DNA of 64,000 bases from Pseudomonas quebecensis (lineage in GTDB: Bacteria > Pseudomonadota > Gammaproteobacteria > Pseudomonadales > Pseudomonadaceae): positions 3,162,001-3,226,000 of the forward strand of contig NZ_CP112866.1 in the NCBI RefSeq assembly GCF_026410085.1, in the 5' to 3' direction. The notes under the pieces were generated by a model that worked only from the letters and a program-made list of their open reading frames with translations, ran no database searches and had not been told where the DNA came from. The position numbers were made by a program, and so were the translations under genes. Positions 17,286-26,426 of the stretch are shown one piece after another. Numbering within the stretch: position 1 is the first letter of the stretch; every line of letters begins with the position of its first letter.

Positions 17286-17841
17286 GACCCCACAAGAAGA
17301 ACTCGCCACCCTTGCCGCGCTGATCCATGACTTGCGCAAGCACAAGAAGCTCACCCTCGCCCAGCTGGCGCAGAAAATCGAGCGCTCGGTAGGCTTTCTC
17401 TCTCAGGTCGAACGCGGTTTGTCGCGCCCGACCGTGGCCGACCTGACCGCCATCAGCCACGCCCTCGACGTGCCCACCACCTACTTCTACAGCCAGCCCA
17501 AGCCCAAGGCGATTGAGTGGGTAACCCGCCCCAGCGAGCGGCGCACGGTGTATTACGCCAATGGCATCACCGACATCCTGGTGTCGCCGAGCATGAGCGG
17601 CGCTTTTTCCATCCTCGACAGCCTGCTGGCGCCGGGCGCCAACAGCGGTGAACAGACCATGAGCGACCGCGCCGAACAGGCCGGTTTTGTGCTGGAAGGC
17701 GAATTGACGCTGTGGGTAGACGGTGAAAGCGACGCGGTCACGCTCGGCCCCGGCGACAGCTTTCACCTGGCCAGTTTCGCCCATTGCCGCTACGCCAACC
17801 TCACCGACCTGCCCACCCGCGTGCTGTGGGTTTACAACTAG
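17284..17841 (+). CDS. XRE-family regulator with C-terminal cupin domain (PuuR-like)
   Basis: A 185-residue repressor-type protein. An N-terminal XRE helix-turn-helix (about 14-68) includes LAQLAQKIERSVGFLSQVER. The C-terminal cupin (about 110-180) has GFVLEGELTLWVDGE and GPGDSFHLASFAHCRY. This is the design of PuuR, which controls putrescine catabolism through gamma-glutamylation. The next gene, 11 bases on, encodes a gamma-glutamyl-polyamine-synthetase-like enzyme, supporting a role in sensing an amine or its glutamyl derivative. It is probably autoregulated through 17237-17285. Confidence 0.9.
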   Translation: MTPQEELATLAALIHDLRKHKKLTLAQLAQKIERSVGFLSQVERGLSRPTVADLTAISHALDVPTTYFYSQPKPKAIEWVTRPSERRTVYYANGITDILVSPSMSGAFSILDSLLAPGANSGEQTMSDRAEQAGFVLEGELTLWVDGESDAVTLGPGDSFHLASFAHCRYANLTDLPTRVLWVYN

Positions 17842-17852
17842 GAGCATTACCC

Positions 17853-19199
17853 GTGAAAAGCCAATCCGCCACGCTGCTGGCCGAAGTACGGACCTTTCGC
17901 CAGCACCATCCGGACGTGCGTTATGTCGACTTGATCGCCCTGGACATTCCGGGGCATTTCTATGGCAAACGCTACCCGATCGAGATGCTCGAAAAGGTCG
18001 CCGCCGGCAGCCCGTTGAAGCTGCCGCAGAATGCCGTGCTGCTCGGCGCTCAAGGCGGCCTGTTCAAGATTGGCGACTACTGCTTCCACGATGGCGACCC
18101 GGACGCGAATCGGCGTCTGGTGCCGGGCACGCTCAAGCCGGTGAGCTGGGAATCGCAGCCCCTGGGCCAGATGCTGATCACCTCCGACGGCACCGAAGCC
18201 CCTATCGAATTCGAACCCCGCGAAGTGCTGGCCAAGGTGCTGCAGCGCCTGCACCACAAGGGCATCCATCCGGTGGTGGCGTTCGAACTGGAGTTTTATC
18301 TGTTCGACAAAACCCTCGATCATGGCCTGCCGCAATTTGCCCGTGACCCGCTGAGCGACGACGCCGACGACCAGCCCACCCTGCACATTGATCGACTGTC
18401 GCGCTTCTCAGGCGTCCTGGACGACATGGCGCAGACGGCCAAGGACCAGGGCATCGACATCACGGTGATTACCGCCGAGCTCGGCCCCGGCCAGTTCGAA
18501 ATCAATTTCGGCCACCTCGACGACGGCTTGCGCGCCGCCGACTGGGCCGCGCTGTTCTGCCGCAGCACGCGCGGCGTGGCCCTCAAGCACGGTTACCGCG
18601 CCAGTTTCATGGCCAAGCCGTACTTGCAATACCCTGGCAGCGGCATGCACGTGCACGTCAGCCTGTATGACGGCGCGGGCAACAACCTGCTGGCGGCGCA
18701 TCAGCAGCAACCGCTGCGCCACGCGGTGGCCGGGTGCCTGGAATTGCTGCCCCATTGCATGCCGATCTTCTCGCCCAACCACAATGCCTTCCGCCGCCTG
18801 GGCGGCACCGTCAACGCCGCCACCCGCGCCTGCTGGGGTTTCGAGGACCGCGATGCGTGCGTTCGCATCCCCGACTCCGACCCGCGCAACCTGCGGATCG
18901 AACACCGTCTGGCCAGCGCCGATGCGAACCCGTATCTGGTGCTGGCGGCGATCCTCGCCGGCCTGGAACATGGCCTCGACGCCCAGCGCGAGCCCATCGC
19001 CCCGCTGAACGAAGACCGCAACAGCGGCGCCGACTTCCCACTGGACATGCTCGACGCCGTACGCACCATGCAGCAGCAAGCCAGCGTGCGCGATAAGTTG
19101 GGCGCCGAATTTGTCGACGTGTATTGCGAGAACAAGCGCCAGGATCATCTGGCCTTTCAACAAGAAATCAACGCGCGGGAATACCGCTGGTTTCTTTAA
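17853..19199 (+). CDS. Glutamine synthetase-like gamma-glutamyl-polyamine synthetase
   Basis: A 448-residue glutamine-synthetase-fold ligase. FELEFYLF carries the metal-binding glutamates; GPGQFEINFG, the GSGMHVHVSL segment and IEHRLASADANPYLVLAAIL complete the catalytic barrel. True glutamine synthetase regulatory features (the adenylylation loop) are not evident, and the neighbour is a PuuR-like regulator. I therefore infer ATP-dependent gamma-glutamylation of an amine, as in PuuA or SpuI. GTG 17853 is the start, with TAGGAG overlapping the regulator's stop; the longer frame overlaps the regulator gene. No other catabolic genes (puuB/C/D-like) follow, which is unusual. Confidence 0.88.
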   Translation: MKSQSATLLAEVRTFRQHHPDVRYVDLIALDIPGHFYGKRYPIEMLEKVAAGSPLKLPQNAVLLGAQGGLFKIGDYCFHDGDPDANRRLVPGTLKPVSWESQPLGQMLITSDGTEAPIEFEPREVLAKVLQRLHHKGIHPVVAFELEFYLFDKTLDHGLPQFARDPLSDDADDQPTLHIDRLSRFSGVLDDMAQTAKDQGIDITVITAELGPGQFEINFGHLDDGLRAADWAALFCRSTRGVALKHGYRASFMAKPYLQYPGSGMHVHVSLYDGAGNNLLAAHQQQPLRHAVAGCLELLPHCMPIFSPNHNAFRRLGGTVNAATRACWGFEDRDACVRIPDSDPRNLRIEHRLASADANPYLVLAAILAGLEHGLDAQREPIAPLNEDRNSGADFPLDMLDAVRTMQQQASVRDKLGAEFVDVYCENKRQDHLAFQQEINAREYRWFL

Positions 19200-19278
19200 C
19201 CTCGGCTCACCACAGGGGGAACGGCGCACACAGTGGTTGTGGTGAGGGGGCTTGTCGAATCGTCGCACCGCCCGCGCT

Positions 19279-19357
19279 GGGCCGCGAAGCGGCCCCAATA
19301 CAGGCGCTGAGATTTTGTGTTGGGTCAGCGTTCAGTTTCAGGGCCGCTTCGCGGTCC
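19279..19357. repeat. REP-like hairpin doublet
   Basis: Two short GC-rich palindromes, GGCCGC-GAA-GCGGCC at 19280-19294 and GGCCGC-TT-CGCGGTCC at 19342-19357, lie in opposite orientation between the converging glutamine-synthetase-like and LysR genes. This matches Pseudomonas REP doublets, which often sit between convergent genes. Confidence 0.65.
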
Positions 19358-19362
19358 GGCGC

Positions 19363-20256
19363 TCAATTGGACTCACCGAGCAACAGCTTTTGCTCCCGCG
19401 CGCACAGCTCCACCACGTAATCCCACAACACCCGCAGCCGCACCGACTTGTGCAACTCGCGACGCGAGCTGATCCAGTAGCTGCGCTGAATCCGCTCCCC
19501 CGGCAGCAACGGCACCAATTGCGGGTCGGACGCCGCCATAAAGCACGGCAACACTGCAATCCCCAGCCCCGAGCGCGCGGCGTGGTGTTGGGCAATGACA
19601 CTGGTGCTGTGGAACACCACTTTGGGGTTGCGGCAAAAGCTGCTGAGCAGTTTGAGTTCCTGGCTGAACAGCAGGTCATCGACGTAATCGATCCAGGCAT
19701 GGGTGGCGAGGTCTTCGCGTTTTTCGATGGGCGGGTGGCGGTCCAGATAGGCGCGACTGGCGTAGAGGGCCAGGCGGTAGTCGGTGAGTTTGCGGGTAAC
19801 GAGTTGGTCGACGCTGGGGCGTTCGAGGTGGATGCTGATCTCCGCTTCGCGGTTGAGGATGCTGACGAAGCGCGGCACAGCCACCAGTTCCACTTCCAGC
19901 CCCGGATAACGTTCGAACAGGCCGCCCATGCGTCCGGCGAGGAACATCACACCCAGGCCTTCAGCCACACCGAGGCGGATCTTGCCCAGGGGCGCGGCGG
20001 TGTGGGTGAGTTCGTCTTCGGCCAGCAGCGCGACGTTTTCCATGGCTTCGGCGTGCTTGAGCAGGGCTTCGCCGGAAGGGGTCAACTCGTAACCGTGGGC
20101 GTGCTGCACGAACAGTGCGGTGCCCAGGCTCTTCTCGATGGCCTCGATATGCCGCGCCACCGTGGCGTGGGTGGTCTTCAGGCGCTGGGCGGCGGTGAGC
20201 AGACGACCGCTGCGTTGCAATTCGAGAAAAAACCGCAAGTCATTCCAGTCGAACAT
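19363..20256 (-). CDS. LysR-family transcriptional regulator
   Basis: A 297-residue LysR regulator: winged helix-turn-helix in the first 60 residues (LTAAQRLKTTHATVARHIEA) and a substrate-binding domain after it. ATG 20256 (MFDWNDLRFF) is chosen because AGGAGG lies 4 bases upstream; the frame is open for 30 more codons but reads as a non-coding extension. It is divergent from the GMC dehydrogenase/MHS transporter operon, with 129 bases between starts and a tandem repeat that could be its binding site, so it most likely controls that operon. Confidence 0.9.
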   Translation of the reverse strand: MFDWNDLRFFLELQRSGRLLTAAQRLKTTHATVARHIEAIEKSLGTALFVQHAHGYELTPSGEALLKHAEAMENVALLAEDELTHTAAPLGKIRLGVAEGLGVMFLAGRMGGLFERYPGLEVELVAVPRFVSILNREAEISIHLERPSVDQLVTRKLTDYRLALYASRAYLDRHPPIEKREDLATHAWIDYVDDLLFSQELKLLSSFCRNPKVVFHSTSVIAQHHAARSGLGIAVLPCFMAASDPQLVPLLPGERIQRSYWISSRRELHKSVRLRVLWDYVVELCAREQKLLLGESN

Positions 20257-20314
20257 GTCGCCTCCTGTGCGTGGGCCGTCGCAGCGCTGTTTATAAACGC
20301 ACAGCAGCTGGGTA

Positions 20315-20345
20315 AAAACTAACATTTTTAAGACGAAAACTAACA
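20315..20345. promoter_or_regulatory. Tandem 10-bp direct repeat in the LysR/GMC divergent promoter
   Basis: AAAACTAACA occurs at 20315-20324 and again at 20336-20345, exactly 21 bases apart, two helical turns. It lies between the divergent LysR and dehydrogenase starts. Such spacing suits side-by-side binding of a dimeric regulator; the LysR protein is the natural candidate. Confidence 0.5.
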
Positions 20346-20385
20346 ACTAGGATGGGGGCAATAAGAAAAACAAGCGAGACTTCAG

Positions 20386-22032
20386 ATGCCCACTGCAGCT
20401 GCTGAATATGATTACGTCGTAGTAGGCGCCGGCCCCGCCGGTTGCCTGCTGGCCAATCGACTGTCCGCCAACCCCGCCCACCGCGTACTGCTGTTGGAAG
20501 CCGGCGGCCGCGACAACTATCCCTGGATCCACATCCCCGTCGGCTATCTGTTCTGCATCGGAAACCCGCGCACCGACTGGTGCTTCAAAACCGAAGCCCA
20601 GCCGGGCCTGCAGGGGCGCGCGTTGAGCTATCCGCGAGGCAAAGTGCTGGGCGGTTGCTCCTCCATCAACGGCATGATCTACATGCGCGGCCAGGCCCGT
20701 GACTACGATGGCTGGGCCGCCGAAGGCAACGCCGGCTGGGCGTGGGAGGACGTACTGCCGCTGTTCAAGCACAGCGAAAACCACTTTGCCGGTGGCTCGG
20801 AATTTCACAGTAATGGCGGCGAATGGCGCGTCGAACAGCAACGACTGTCGTGGCCGATCCTGGATGCTTTTCGCGAAGCGGCAGCGCAAAGCGGCATCGC
20901 TAATGTCAGCGATTTCAACCAGGGCGATAACGAAGGCTGCGGCTACTTCCAGGTCAATCAGAAGGCCGGGGTGCGCTGGAATGCGGCCAAGGCGTTCCTC
21001 AAACCCGTCCGCCAACGCCCCAATCTCACCGTGATCACCGAAGTGGAAGTCGACCGTGTGCTGCTGGAAAACGGGCGTGCCTCTCAAGTGGTCGGGCGCC
21101 GGCTCGGCCAGCCCGTGAGTTGGAAAGCCCGCCGGGAGATCATCCTGTGCGCCGGTTCGGTGGGCTCGCCGGGCATCCTGCAACGTTCAGGAATCGGGCC
21201 GTCCAAAGTGCTCAAACCCTTGGGCATCAATGTGCTGCACGAATTGCCCGGCGTGGGCGGCAACCTGCAGGATCACTTGCAGCTGCGGCTGATCTACAAA
21301 CTGGAAAACGCGCGCACTCTCAACCAGATCGCCGGCACCGTGTGGGGCAAGATGGGCATGGGCCTGCGTTACCTGTACGACCGCAGCGGCCCGTTGTCGA
21401 TGGCGCCCAGTCAGCTCGGCGCGTTTGCGCGCTCGGGGCCGGAGCAGGCCTCGGCCAACCTCGAATATCATGTGCAGCCGTTGTCCCTGGAGCGCTTCGG
21501 CGAACCGTTGCACGGCTTTCCCGCGTTCACCGCCTCGGTGTGCGATCTGCGCCCGCACAGCCGTGGCCGGGTCGATATCCGCTCGGCCAACCCGGCGGAC
21601 GCGCCACTGATCCAGCCCAACTACCTCAGCCACCCCGAAGACCTGCGCGTGGCCGCCGATGCCATCCGCCTGACGCGGCGCATCGTCGCGGCGCCGGCCT
21701 TGAGCCAGTTCAAACCGGTGGAATACTTGCCGGGCGAGTCGCTGCAAACCCAAGAGCAACTGCACGAAGCCGCCGCGCGCATCGGCACGACGATTTTCCA
21801 CCCGGTGGGCACTTGCCGCATGGGCAGCGATAAAGACGCGGTGGTCGACGCCCAATTGCGCGTGCATGGCATCCCCGGCCTGCGTGTCGCCGATGCCTCG
21901 ATCATGCCGCGCATCACTTCCGGCAATACCTGCTCACCCACGCTGATGATCGCGGAAAAAGCCGCGCAGCTGATCCTTTCGCCGAACACAAGGAGCTTCG
22001 CACCGGAGAAAGAACCGGTTCACGCAATCTGA
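20386..22032 (+). CDS. GMC-family FAD oxidoreductase (choline dehydrogenase-like)
   Basis: A 548-residue flavoprotein of the glucose-methanol-choline family, oxidising an alcohol. The FAD motif is VVVGAGPAGCLLANRLS (residues 11-27). GMC signature 1 appears as GKVLGGCSSINGMIYMRG and signature 2 as GSVGSPGILQRSGIG. The C-terminal catalytic His lies in FHPVGTCRMG and the paired Asn in SGNTCSPT. The substrate is unknown; choline itself is less likely because no betaine aldehyde dehydrogenase or BetI is nearby. It is followed 65 bases on by an MHS-type transporter, which should import the same compound or a relative, and faces a LysR regulator. Confidence 0.92.
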   Translation: MPTAAAEYDYVVVGAGPAGCLLANRLSANPAHRVLLLEAGGRDNYPWIHIPVGYLFCIGNPRTDWCFKTEAQPGLQGRALSYPRGKVLGGCSSINGMIYMRGQARDYDGWAAEGNAGWAWEDVLPLFKHSENHFAGGSEFHSNGGEWRVEQQRLSWPILDAFREAAAQSGIANVSDFNQGDNEGCGYFQVNQKAGVRWNAAKAFLKPVRQRPNLTVITEVEVDRVLLENGRASQVVGRRLGQPVSWKARREIILCAGSVGSPGILQRSGIGPSKVLKPLGINVLHELPGVGGNLQDHLQLRLIYKLENARTLNQIAGTVWGKMGMGLRYLYDRSGPLSMAPSQLGAFARSGPEQASANLEYHVQPLSLERFGEPLHGFPAFTASVCDLRPHSRGRVDIRSANPADAPLIQPNYLSHPEDLRVAADAIRLTRRIVAAPALSQFKPVEYLPGESLQTQEQLHEAAARIGTTIFHPVGTCRMGSDKDAVVDAQLRVHGIPGLRVADASIMPRITSGNTCSPTLMIAEKAAQLILSPNTRSFAPEKEPVHAI

Positions 22033-22097
22033 ATAGCGGCGCCACACCCGGCGCCGACAGTGGAACAACAATAAATAATCACTGTGAGGGCTACCCG

Positions 22098-23720
22098 ATG
22101 TCAGACCACGCTCAACCCCTGGGCTCGGCAATAAACGCGAGCACCGGCAACGATTCCAAAAAAGTCATCTTCGCCTCGTCCCTGGGGACGGTGTTCGAGT
22201 GGTATGACTTTTTCCTCTACGGCGCCCTCGCGGCGGTGATCAGCAAACAGTTCTTTGCCGGGGTCAACGACACCACGGCGTTTATCTTTGCCTTGATGGC
22301 CTTCGCGGCCGGCTTTGTGGTGAGGCCGTTCGGCGCACTGGTGTTCGGCCGCCTGGGCGACATGATCGGGCGCAAATACACGTTCCTGGTGACCATCATC
22401 CTGATGGGCGTGGCGACCTTCTGCGTCGGGCTGTTGCCCAACTACGCCAGCATCGGCATTGCCGCGCCGATCATCCTGATCGTGCTGCGCATGCTGCAGG
22501 GCCTGGCGCTGGGCGGTGAATACGGCGGTGCCGCCACGTATGTCGCCGAGCACGCACCGGTCGGCAAGCGCGGGTTCCACACCAGCTGGATCCAGTCCAC
22601 CGCCACCATCGGCCTGCTGCTTTCACTGTTGGTGGTACTGGCATGCCGCTATTTCACCGGCGACCAGTTCGAAGTCTGGGGCTGGCGGATTCCGTTCCTG
22701 TTTTCCATCGTGCTGCTGGGCATCTCCACCTGGATCCGCATGAGCCTGCATGAGTCGCCGGCCTTTCTGAAAATGAAAGAGGAAGGCAAGGCCAGCAAGG
22801 CGCCGATCCGCGAGTCGTTCGGTAAATGGGAAAACCTCAAAGTGGTGCTGATCGCGCTGTTCAGCATCAACGGCGGGCAGGCCGTGACCTTCTACGCGGC
22901 GCAGTTCTACGTGCTGTTCTTCCTCACCCAGTTCCTGCGGATGGACCCGGCCCTGGCCAACATGCTGCTGATTATCAGCGTGGTAATTGGCGCGCCGTTC
23001 TTCATCCTGTTCGGCTGGCTGTCGGACAAAATCGGGCGCAAACCGGTGCTGATGCTCGGCCTGCTGCTTGCCACTGCGCTGTATTTCCCGATCTTCAAGG
23101 GCCTGGCGCACTACACCAACCCGGCGATGGACCAGGCCAGCCGCCAGGCGCCGATCATCGTGCTGGCCGACCCGGCCACCTGTACCTTCCAATTCGACCC
23201 GGTGGGAAAGGCGCGGTTTGATAGCCCATGCGACAAGGTCAAGACCTTTCTGGTCAAACAAGGCCTGCCTTACACCAGCGCCGCCGCGCCGGCCGGCAGC
23301 CCGGTACAGGTGAGCGTGGGCGATGTGCGCATCGACGGTTTTGACGAAGCGGCCCTGCGTGGCGCCGTGACCCTGGCCGGTTACCCGTCTTCGGCGGATG
23401 CGGCGCAGGTCAACAAAGTCATGGTGGTGGCGCTGATCGTGCTGCTGATCCTGATCGCGGCCATGTGCTACGGCCCGCTGGCGGCGTTGATGGTGGAGCT
23501 TTTCCCGACACGCATCCGCTACACCTCGATGTCCCTGCCCTACCACATCGGTAACGGTTGGTTCGGCGGGTTCCTGCCGACGGTATCGTTTGCGCTGGTG
23601 GTATACACCGGCGATATCTTCTACGGCCTGTGGTACCCGGTGGTGGTGACGGGGGTGAGCCTGATTATCGGGTTGTTCTGCCTTAAGGAAACGCGGCACG
23701 TGGATATCGATAGCAACTGA
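22098..23720 (+). CDS. MFS transporter, metabolite:H+ symporter (MHS) type
   Basis: A 540-residue inner-membrane transporter. SLGTVFEWYDFFLYG at the N-terminus and the loop GRLGDMIGRKYTF are MHS signatures; RMLQGLALGGEYGGAATYVAE is also typical. Between the later helices there is an inserted soluble stretch of roughly 100 residues (about 335-440) with two cysteines, so the protein is longer than the ~430-residue standard. The start at 22098 has GAGGG ahead. It shares the operon with the GMC dehydrogenase; the transported compound is unknown, but a small acid, betaine or alcohol is plausible from the family. Confidence 0.9.
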   Translation: MSDHAQPLGSAINASTGNDSKKVIFASSLGTVFEWYDFFLYGALAAVISKQFFAGVNDTTAFIFALMAFAAGFVVRPFGALVFGRLGDMIGRKYTFLVTIILMGVATFCVGLLPNYASIGIAAPIILIVLRMLQGLALGGEYGGAATYVAEHAPVGKRGFHTSWIQSTATIGLLLSLLVVLACRYFTGDQFEVWGWRIPFLFSIVLLGISTWIRMSLHESPAFLKMKEEGKASKAPIRESFGKWENLKVVLIALFSINGGQAVTFYAAQFYVLFFLTQFLRMDPALANMLLIISVVIGAPFFILFGWLSDKIGRKPVLMLGLLLATALYFPIFKGLAHYTNPAMDQASRQAPIIVLADPATCTFQFDPVGKARFDSPCDKVKTFLVKQGLPYTSAAAPAGSPVQVSVGDVRIDGFDEAALRGAVTLAGYPSSADAAQVNKVMVVALIVLLILIAAMCYGPLAALMVELFPTRIRYTSMSLPYHIGNGWFGGFLPTVSFALVVYTGDIFYGLWYPVVVTGVSLIIGLFCLKETRHVDIDSN

Positions 23721-23722
23721 AT

Positions 23723-23800
23723 AAGCGGCAAGCGGCAAGCTTCAAGCTGCAAGTAAAAGCCAATCGGCTCTTTCTTGCCGCTTGCAGCTTGCCGCTTGAA
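23723..23800. repeat. AAGCGGCAAGC-type repeat forming a long hairpin
   Basis: Right after the transporter stop, repeats of AAGCGGCAAGC and CAAGCTGCAAG are followed, across a ~20-base loop, by their inverted counterparts (CTTGCCGCTTGCAGCTTGCC and so on). Such scattered repeats are common in Pseudomonas intergenic DNA. It may end transcription of the GMC/MHS operon. Confidence 0.6.
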
Positions 23801-23892
23801 ACTCCAAGCTGTACATCCATACAGATAATGGTTGCTCAAATCCATCCGACTGAGCATCCTGCAAAGCATCAACCCGATCTGATGTGATGACC

Positions 23893-25842
23893 ATGCGACT
23901 GTACCTTTGTGAAAAACCCTCCCAGGCCAAGGACATTGCGGCGGTGCTCGGTGCCGGTCGTCGTGGCGATGGGTGTTGGCTGGGCAATGGGGTCACGGTC
24001 ACCTGGTGCATTGGGCACCTGCTGGAAACCGCCCCGCCCGATGCCTACGACGCCAAGTACAAACGCTGGGTGCTGGCCGACCTGCCGATCGTGCCGGACA
24101 AATGGAAGATGCTGGTCAAACCCAAGACCGCCAGCCAGTTCAAGGCGGTCAAGCGCTTGCTGGGGGAAGCCCAGGAACTGGTGATCGCCACCGACGCCGA
24201 CCGTGAGGGCGAGATGATCGCCCGCGAGTTGGTGGAGCATTGCCGCTATCGGGGGCCGATCCAGCGGCTGTGGTTGTCGGCGCTGGACGACGCTTCGATT
24301 CGCAAGGCGCTGGCCGCCCTCAAGCCCGGCGCCGACACCTTCAGTCTGTACCACTCGGCCCTGGGCCGCTCCCGCGCCGACTGGCTGATCGGCATGAACA
24401 TGAGTCGTCTGTTCACGCTGCTGGGGCGTCAGTCCGGTTATCAAGGCGTGTTGCCGGTGGGCCGGGTGCAAACGCCCACCTTGCGCCTGGTGGTGGACCG
24501 CGACCGCAGCATCGCCGATTTCGTCCCGGTGGCTTACTGGGCCATCGATGTGGACCTGCGCCACGCACACATGACCTTCACGGCCCAATGGCGCGCCGCC
24601 GAGGATGCCTGCGACGACCAGGGCCGCTGTCTCAACTCGCAACTGGCGCAGGCCGCCGCCGATGCCATGGGCAACGCCACCAGCGCGCGCCTGGTAAAGC
24701 TGCGCACCGAACGCATGCGCGAGGTGGCGCCCTTGCCTTTCGACCTGGGCACTCTGCAGGAAATCTGCTCGAAGAAACTCGGCCTCGGCGCACAGGAAAC
24801 GCTGGACATTGCCCAATCCCTCTACGAAACCCACAAGGTCATCACCTACCCGCGCAGCGATTGCGGCTACTTGCCGCTGAGCCAGCACGGCGAGGCACCG
24901 AAGATTCTCGCCGCGCTGGGACGTGCCGATCCGGCGGTCGGCGACCTGATGCCGCATATCGATCCCCAGCGACGCTCGCGGGCATGGAACGATGCCAAAG
25001 TCAGCGCCCACCACGGCATCATTCCCACCGGGGCCGGCAAGGATGTGGGCCAGCTCAGCAGCAAGCACCGCGCGGTGTACACCTTGATTCGCGCACGCTA
25101 TCTGGCGCAGTTCCTGCCCAACCACGAATACGATCGCACTCAGGCGGATTTCGACTGCGCCGGTTTTGCCCTGCGCGCGGTGGGCAAAGTGGTGATCGAG
25201 CCAGGCTGGAAACGCGCCCTGCCCGAAGCACTCGCACCCACCAAGGGCCGCGAAGCGCCAGCGCCCCAGGCCCTACCGGCGCTGGTGCAGGGCCAGGATT
25301 ACGCAGTAGCCAAGGTCACGCTCAAGGACCTGTGGACCCAGCCACCCAAACCCTTTACCGAAGGCGACCTGATCAAGGCGATGAAAAACGTGGCCAAACT
25401 GGTGGAGGACCCGCTGCTCAAGCAAAAGCTCAAGGACACCACCGGCATCGGCACCGAAGCCACTCGCGCCGGTATTATCCAGGGGCTGCTCGACCGCGGT
25501 TACCTGGTCAAGAACGGCAAGGCGCTGGCCGCCACGCCAGCGGCATTCAGCCTGATCGACGCGGTGCCCCGCGCCATCGCCGACCCCGGCACCACCGCCA
25601 TCTGGGAACAAGCGTTGGACATGGTGCAAAGCGGTGAAATGAGTCTGGAGGAGTTCGTCGCCAAACAGGCGGCCTGGATGAGCAAGCAGGTGGCGCGTTG
25701 CAATGGCCTGCGCATGACCATCACCGGCCCGGCCAGCCCGGCAGGCCGAGGAGCGACGCCGTGGAAAAACAAACGCAAGGCAGCCGCTCGCAAGACATCG
25801 ACCAGCCCAAAACGGGCAAAAAAACCGGTAAATAGCGGATAA
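23893..25842 (+). CDS. topB: DNA topoisomerase III
   Basis: A 649-residue type IA topoisomerase that cuts one DNA strand and resolves recombination and replication intermediates. It begins MRLYLCEKPSQAKDIAAVLG, the Toprim start, with the metal motif ATDADREGE. The active tyrosine is Y319 in VITYPRSDCGYLP, and GVLPVGRVQTPTLRLVVDRD is typical. No zinc fingers follow; the C-terminus is short, basic and lysine-rich. ATG 23893 matches the usual family start. GTG 23884 and ATG 23887 are in frame, and no start has a clear ribosome site. Confidence 0.95.
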   Translation: MRLYLCEKPSQAKDIAAVLGAGRRGDGCWLGNGVTVTWCIGHLLETAPPDAYDAKYKRWVLADLPIVPDKWKMLVKPKTASQFKAVKRLLGEAQELVIATDADREGEMIARELVEHCRYRGPIQRLWLSALDDASIRKALAALKPGADTFSLYHSALGRSRADWLIGMNMSRLFTLLGRQSGYQGVLPVGRVQTPTLRLVVDRDRSIADFVPVAYWAIDVDLRHAHMTFTAQWRAAEDACDDQGRCLNSQLAQAAADAMGNATSARLVKLRTERMREVAPLPFDLGTLQEICSKKLGLGAQETLDIAQSLYETHKVITYPRSDCGYLPLSQHGEAPKILAALGRADPAVGDLMPHIDPQRRSRAWNDAKVSAHHGIIPTGAGKDVGQLSSKHRAVYTLIRARYLAQFLPNHEYDRTQADFDCAGFALRAVGKVVIEPGWKRALPEALAPTKGREAPAPQALPALVQGQDYAVAKVTLKDLWTQPPKPFTEGDLIKAMKNVAKLVEDPLLKQKLKDTTGIGTEATRAGIIQGLLDRGYLVKNGKALAATPAAFSLIDAVPRAIADPGTTAIWEQALDMVQSGEMSLEEFVAKQAAWMSKQVARCNGLRMTITGPASPAGRGATPWKNKRKAAARKTSTSPKRAKKPVNSG

Positions 25843-25977
25843 ACACCAAAAAAAGCGGGCCAGTGACGTTTTTCGACAGGTTTAACGCCGCATTGGTCCT
25901 TGCTAGCACGCAGGCCGTCTAGGATTCTGTAGGGGTTGCACTGAATTCCTGATAACAACAACACCGGAGTGGCCGCC

Positions 25978-26418
25978 ATGAAAACCGTTGCACAGCTGCT
26001 GAAAGCCAAAGACCAGAAAAACCAGGACGTCCACACCATCCAATGGGATCACACTGTGTTTGAAGCCCTGATGCGGATGTCGGAAAAAAACGTGGGGGCA
26101 TTACCGGTCGTCCGAGATAACGAAGTGGTGGGCATCATCAGCGAGCGTGACTACGCGCGCAAAATCATGCTTAAGGGCCTGTCGTCGCTGACCACCAAGG
26201 TGCACGAGGTGATGAGCGCGCCGGTGATCACGGTGGATACCCATAAACGCGTCGAAGAATGCATGAACATCATGACCGACAGTCACCTGCGTCACCTGCC
26301 CGTGGTCGAAGACGGCAAATTGCTGGGCCTGCTCTCTATCGGTGATCTGGTCAAGGAGGCCATCGCCGAGCAGGCTGACCTGATCAGGCAACTGGAGCAG
26401 TACATCCGCGGCGAATAG
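25978..26418 (+). CDS. CBS domain pair protein
   Basis: A 146-residue cytoplasmic protein made almost only of two CBS domains, which usually bind adenosine nucleotides and act as energy sensors. The first has VGALPVVRDNEVVGIISERD and the second HLRHLPVVEDGKLLGLLSIG. ATG 25978 follows GGAG by 9 bases; a GTG 9 bases upstream is possible. It is 8 bases from the sirtuin gene, so the two are co-expressed. This stand-alone type is widespread in proteobacteria without assigned function. Confidence 0.9.
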   Translation: MKTVAQLLKAKDQKNQDVHTIQWDHTVFEALMRMSEKNVGALPVVRDNEVVGIISERDYARKIMLKGLSSLTTKVHEVMSAPVITVDTHKRVEECMNIMTDSHLRHLPVVEDGKLLGLLSIGDLVKEAIAEQADLIRQLEQYIRGE

Positions 26419-26426
26419 GAGAAACC

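Noticed and set aside
17784..17852. Upstream start of the glutamine-synthetase-like gene
   Set aside because: Would overlap the regulator's coding sequence; GTG 17853 has a fitting TAGGAG site.
22623..25125. Two long minus-strand frames (371 and 418 codons)
   Set aside because: Antisense to the MHS transporter and topB, both of which have clear family motifs.
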